Of a DNA stretch of 64,000 nt, positions 61,952 through 64,000 are shown piece by piece. Every line of letters starts with the position of its first letter. Position 1 is the first letter of the stretch. Origin of the DNA: Streptomyces sp. RFCAC02 (GTDB lineage Bacteria > Actinomycetota > Actinomycetes > Streptomycetales > Streptomycetaceae); the NCBI RefSeq assembly GCF_004193175.1, contig NZ_SAUH01000001.1, positions 4,931,501 through 4,995,500 on the forward strand. Reading direction: 5' to 3'. The notes below the pieces were generated by a model. It searched no databases. It saw nothing but the letters and a program-made list of their open reading frames with translations, and was not told the DNA's origin. The position numbers and the translations under genes are program-made.

Positions 61952-62383
61952 ACACCGCACGTTGGCGGCACCGGCGGGCATCGGTGGCCGGTTCTCACCG
62001 TCCAGGGCCGTAGTACAGCCGGAGGAACTCCTCCATCGCCGCGTCGACGCCGGCGCGGTCGCCGGTGGCGACGCCGAGCCCGGCCCGGCTGCGGGCCGTC
62101 GCCGGGTCCGTCCCGGCGGCGACCTGTTCGGCCTGCGTCCGGCGCAGTACGCGGCGTTCGAGACCGCGCTGTGCGAGGCGCTGCGGCTCCGGGCCGGCGC
62201 CTGCCGGTCCGTCGAACCGGAACCGACCTGGTCACGGCAAGCCCAGCCACTGACGGCCTGACACGACTCTCACTCATCCGCACACAACGCGCCCCGGACT
62301 GGTCCCACCCGCAGCGACCGCCGCCCGCCCCGCCGGGCTCAACTGGTCCGGCGGGGCGGGCGGCGGCCTGGTGGTGGGGGTGG
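61952..62383. other. Intergenic region with a degenerate gene remnant
   Basis: No intact gene was found in 432 bases. On the minus strand an open stretch ends at TGA 61995-61997 with GLGVATGDRAGVDAAMEEFL and a short tail, which resembles the C-terminal end of a regulator or another helical protein but has no start within a reasonable distance. A plus-strand frame (GDLFGLRPAQYAAFETALCE) also looks locally protein-like. It is probably the worn end of a lost gene, marking an island boundary. The right part holds the metE terminator. Confidence 0.4.
62318..62366. terminator. 19-bp hairpin terminator of metE
   Basis: Arms 62318-62336 and 62348-62366 pair perfectly around an 11-base loop, 17 bases downstream of the metE stop (minus strand). 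Confidence 0.75.
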
Positions 62384-64000
62384 TCAGTGATCCGGAAGTT
62401 CCGCGCGGACCGTGTGGGCGGCCTTCACCAGGTTGTGCAGTGATTCCCGTGTCTCCGGCCAACCGCGTGTCTTCAGGCCGCAGTCGGGGTTGACCCACAG
62501 CCGGTCGGCCGGGATCGCGTCGAGGCCGGTGCGCAGCAGGGCGGCGGCCTCCTCCGCGCTCGGTACGCGGGGGGAGTGGATGTCGTAGACGCCGGGACCT
62601 GCCTCGCGCGGGTAGCCGTGGGCGGCCAGTTCGCGGGCGACCTGCATGTGCGAGCGGGCCGCCTCCAGGCTGATCACGTCCGCGTCCAGGTCGTCGATGG
62701 CCCGCACGATGTCGCCGAACTCCGCGTAGCACATGTGCGTGTGGATCTGCGTCGCCGCACGGACCCCGGCGGTGGTCAGGCGGAACGCCTCGGTCGCCCA
62801 GGCCAGGTACGCGGGACGGTCGGCGGCGCGCAGCGGAAGCGTCTCCCGCAGCGCGGGCTCGTCCACCTGGATGACGGAAGTGCCGGCCGCCTCCAGGTCG
62901 TTCACCTCGTCGCGCAGGGCGAGGGCGACCTGGCGGGCGGTGTCGGCGAGCGGCTGGTCGTCGCGTACGAACGACCAGGCCAGCATGGTGACCGGCCCGG
63001 TGAGCATGCCCTTGACCGGGCGCTCGGTGAGGGACTGCGCGTACGTCGTCCAGCGCACCGTCATCGGTTCGGGGCGGGAGATGTCGCCCGCGAGGATCGG
63101 GGGGCGCACGTAACGGGTGCCGTACGACTGGACCCAGCCGTGCCGCGTCGCGAGGTAGCCGGTCAGCTGTTCGGCGAAGTATTGGACCATGTCGTTGCGT
63201 TCGGCTTCACCGTGCACGAGGACGTCGAGACCGGCCCGCTCCTGGAAGGCGACGACCTCGCGGATCTCCGCCCTGATCCGCTCCTCGTAGCGCGCGGTGT
63301 CGATGCGGCCGGCGCGCAGGTCGGCGCGGGCGGTGCGCAGTTCGCCGGTCTGCGGGAACGAGCCGATCGTTGTCGTCGGCAGCGGGGGCAGCGCGAGGTG
63401 GGCGCGCTGGGCTGCGGCCCGTTCGGCGTACGGCTGCGGGCGGCGCGTGTCGGCGACCGTGACCGATCCGGCGCGGGCGCGCACGGCCGGGTCGCGGGTG
63501 ATGGGGGAGGCGGCGCGGGCGGTGAGGTCGGCCCGGTTCGCGGCGAGGGCGGCGGCGATCGTGTCGGTGCCGTGGGCGAGGCCCCTGGCGAGGGTGACGA
63601 TCTCGGTGGTCTTCTGGCGGGCGAAGGCGAGCCAGCGGAGGATGCCCGGCTCGATGTCCTTCTCCGCCGCCGCGTCGAGGGGAACGTGCAGCAGCGAGCA
63701 GGACGACGACACGTCTACCCGGTCGGCGAGGCCGAGGAGGGTGCCGAGCGTGGACAGCGACCGCCGCAGGTCGTTGATCCAGACGTTGCGGCCGTCGACC
63801 ACACCGGCGACCAGGCGTTTCCCGGGCAGTCCGCCGACGGCGGCCAGGTCGTCCAGGTTCGCGGCGGCTGCCCCGGTGAAGTCCAGGGCCAGTCCCTCGA
63901 CGGGGGCCTTGGCGAGGACGGGCAGGGCGTCGCCCAGGCGGTCGAAGTAGGAGGCGACCAGCAGCTTCGGGCGGTCGGTCAGGCCGCCGAGGACGCGGTA
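62384..64000 (-). CDS. metE: Cobalamin-independent methionine synthase, C-terminal part
   Basis: The frame is open from the right edge to TGA 62384-62386, about 538 residues of an enzyme normally near 770. Seen: the C-terminal catalytic domain starting [25 protein letters not shown], the zinc ligands in [11 protein letters not shown] (His and Cys) and [13 protein letters not shown] (Cys), and [12 protein letters not shown]. It transfers the methyl group of 5-methyltetrahydropteroyl-polyglutamate to homocysteine. The start and any upstream cobalamin riboswitch lie outside the window. Confidence 0.94.
   Translation of the reverse strand, partial: YRVLGGLTDRPKLLVASYFDRLGDALPVLAKAPVEGLALDFTGAAAANLDDLAAVGGLPGKRLVAGVVDGRNVWINDLRRSLSTLGTLLGLADRVDVSSSCSLLHVPLDAAAEKDIEPGILRWLAFARQKTTEIVTLARGLAHGTDTIAAALAANRADLTARAASPITRDPAVRARAGSVTVADTRRPQPYAERAAAQRAHLALPPLPTTTIGSFPQTGELRTARADLRAGRIDTARYEERIRAEIREVVAFQERAGLDVLVHGEAERNDMVQYFAEQLTGYLATRHGWVQSYGTRYVRPPILAGDISRPEPMTVRWTTYAQSLTERPVKGMLTGPVTMLAWSFVRDDQPLADTARQVALALRDEVNDLEAAGTSVIQVDEPALRETLPLRAADRPAYLAWATEAFRLTTAGVRAATQIHTHMCYAEFGDIVRAIDDLDADVISLEAARSHMQVARELAAHGYPREAGPGVYDIHSPRVPSAEEAAALLRTGLDAIPADRLWVNPDCGLKTRGWPETRESLHNLVKAAHTVRAELPDH

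Noticed and set aside
1..64000. tRNA, rRNA or other structural RNA genes
   Set aside because: No T-loop/anticodon pattern or rRNA-like stretch was recognised by eye; a covariance-model scan would be needed to exclude small RNAs.

Overview
The window is high-GC actinobacterial chromosome, almost certainly Streptomyces or a close relative. The evidence is third-position GC bias, dense same-strand operons with ATGA/GTGA overlaps, and genus-typical genes: SepH, CutRS, HPr, the GNAT/acyl-CoA-synthetase fusion, DUF5998, DUF4193, DUF3093 and DUF3710. No rRNA, tRNA, CRISPR array, insertion sequence or complete transposase was found.

Layout. (1) 1-24773 is core chromosome: the end of a GH13 alpha-glucosidase, a CobW-type GTPase, ParC, a pair of M16 peptidase-like proteins, a GntR regulator, HPr, a PatA-like acetyltransferase fusion, DUF5998, an alkaline-phosphatase-fold phosphodiesterase, thymidine kinase, a VOC protein, a rhodanese, SepH, an Asp/Gly/Thr-rich membrane protein, ferrochelatase, a frameshifted inositol monophosphatase, CutRS, DUF4193, DUF3093, dUTPase and DUF3710. 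(2) 24923-40627 is dominated by potassium homeostasis: a 27-codon membrane peptide overlapping kdpF, kdpFABC (kdpB frameshifted), the KdpDE sensor system, two TrkA-type NAD-binding proteins and a KimA/KUP-like APC transporter. A helicase-domain protein, an OB-fold protein and a DUF3159 membrane protein sit among them. (3) 40678-42033 is a TRAM/RumA-type RNA methyltransferase, the last core gene before an accessory region. (4) 42059-46940 holds a deletion scar (flavin monooxygenase fragment fused to the tail of a DUF664/DinB gene), a Doc-type toxin-antitoxin pair, an isochorismatase-like hydrolase, an unidentified small ORF and a TetR/MFS efflux operon. (5) 46975-61951 is a catabolic island. 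An IclR-controlled gentisate operon (3-hydroxybenzoate 6-hydroxylase, gentisate dioxygenase, maleylpyruvate isomerase, fumarylpyruvate hydrolase) runs into a thiolase and a CoA-transferase. A TetR gene and a second, uncharacterised operon follow: two phosphotriesterase-family proteins, a flavin monooxygenase and three different hydrolases. (6) 62384-64000 is the C-terminal part of metE on the minus strand.

How the genes work together. The gentisate operon should turn 3-hydroxybenzoate into fumarate and pyruvate using mycothiol-dependent isomerisation. Its thiolase and CoA-transferase are not needed for that route and suggest a second substrate that yields a 3-oxoacid. The hydrolase operon downstream is the best candidate for an undescribed system. 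Its first gene is a phosphotriesterase paralogue that has lost essentially all metal ligands while its neighbour keeps them, and its last gene, a CocE-like hydrolase, appears to lack the usual catalytic Asp and His. In the potassium region, five GTCA motifs spaced 11-12 or 21 bases apart upstream of kdp look like an OmpR-family (KdpE) operator array.

Three coding regions have single-nucleotide frame problems. Two of them (inositol monophosphatase and kdpB) are one-base deficits in G or C runs, which could be sequencing error or true mutation. At least ten genes have a -10-like hexamer ending 6-7 bases before the start codon, as expected for leaderless transcripts.
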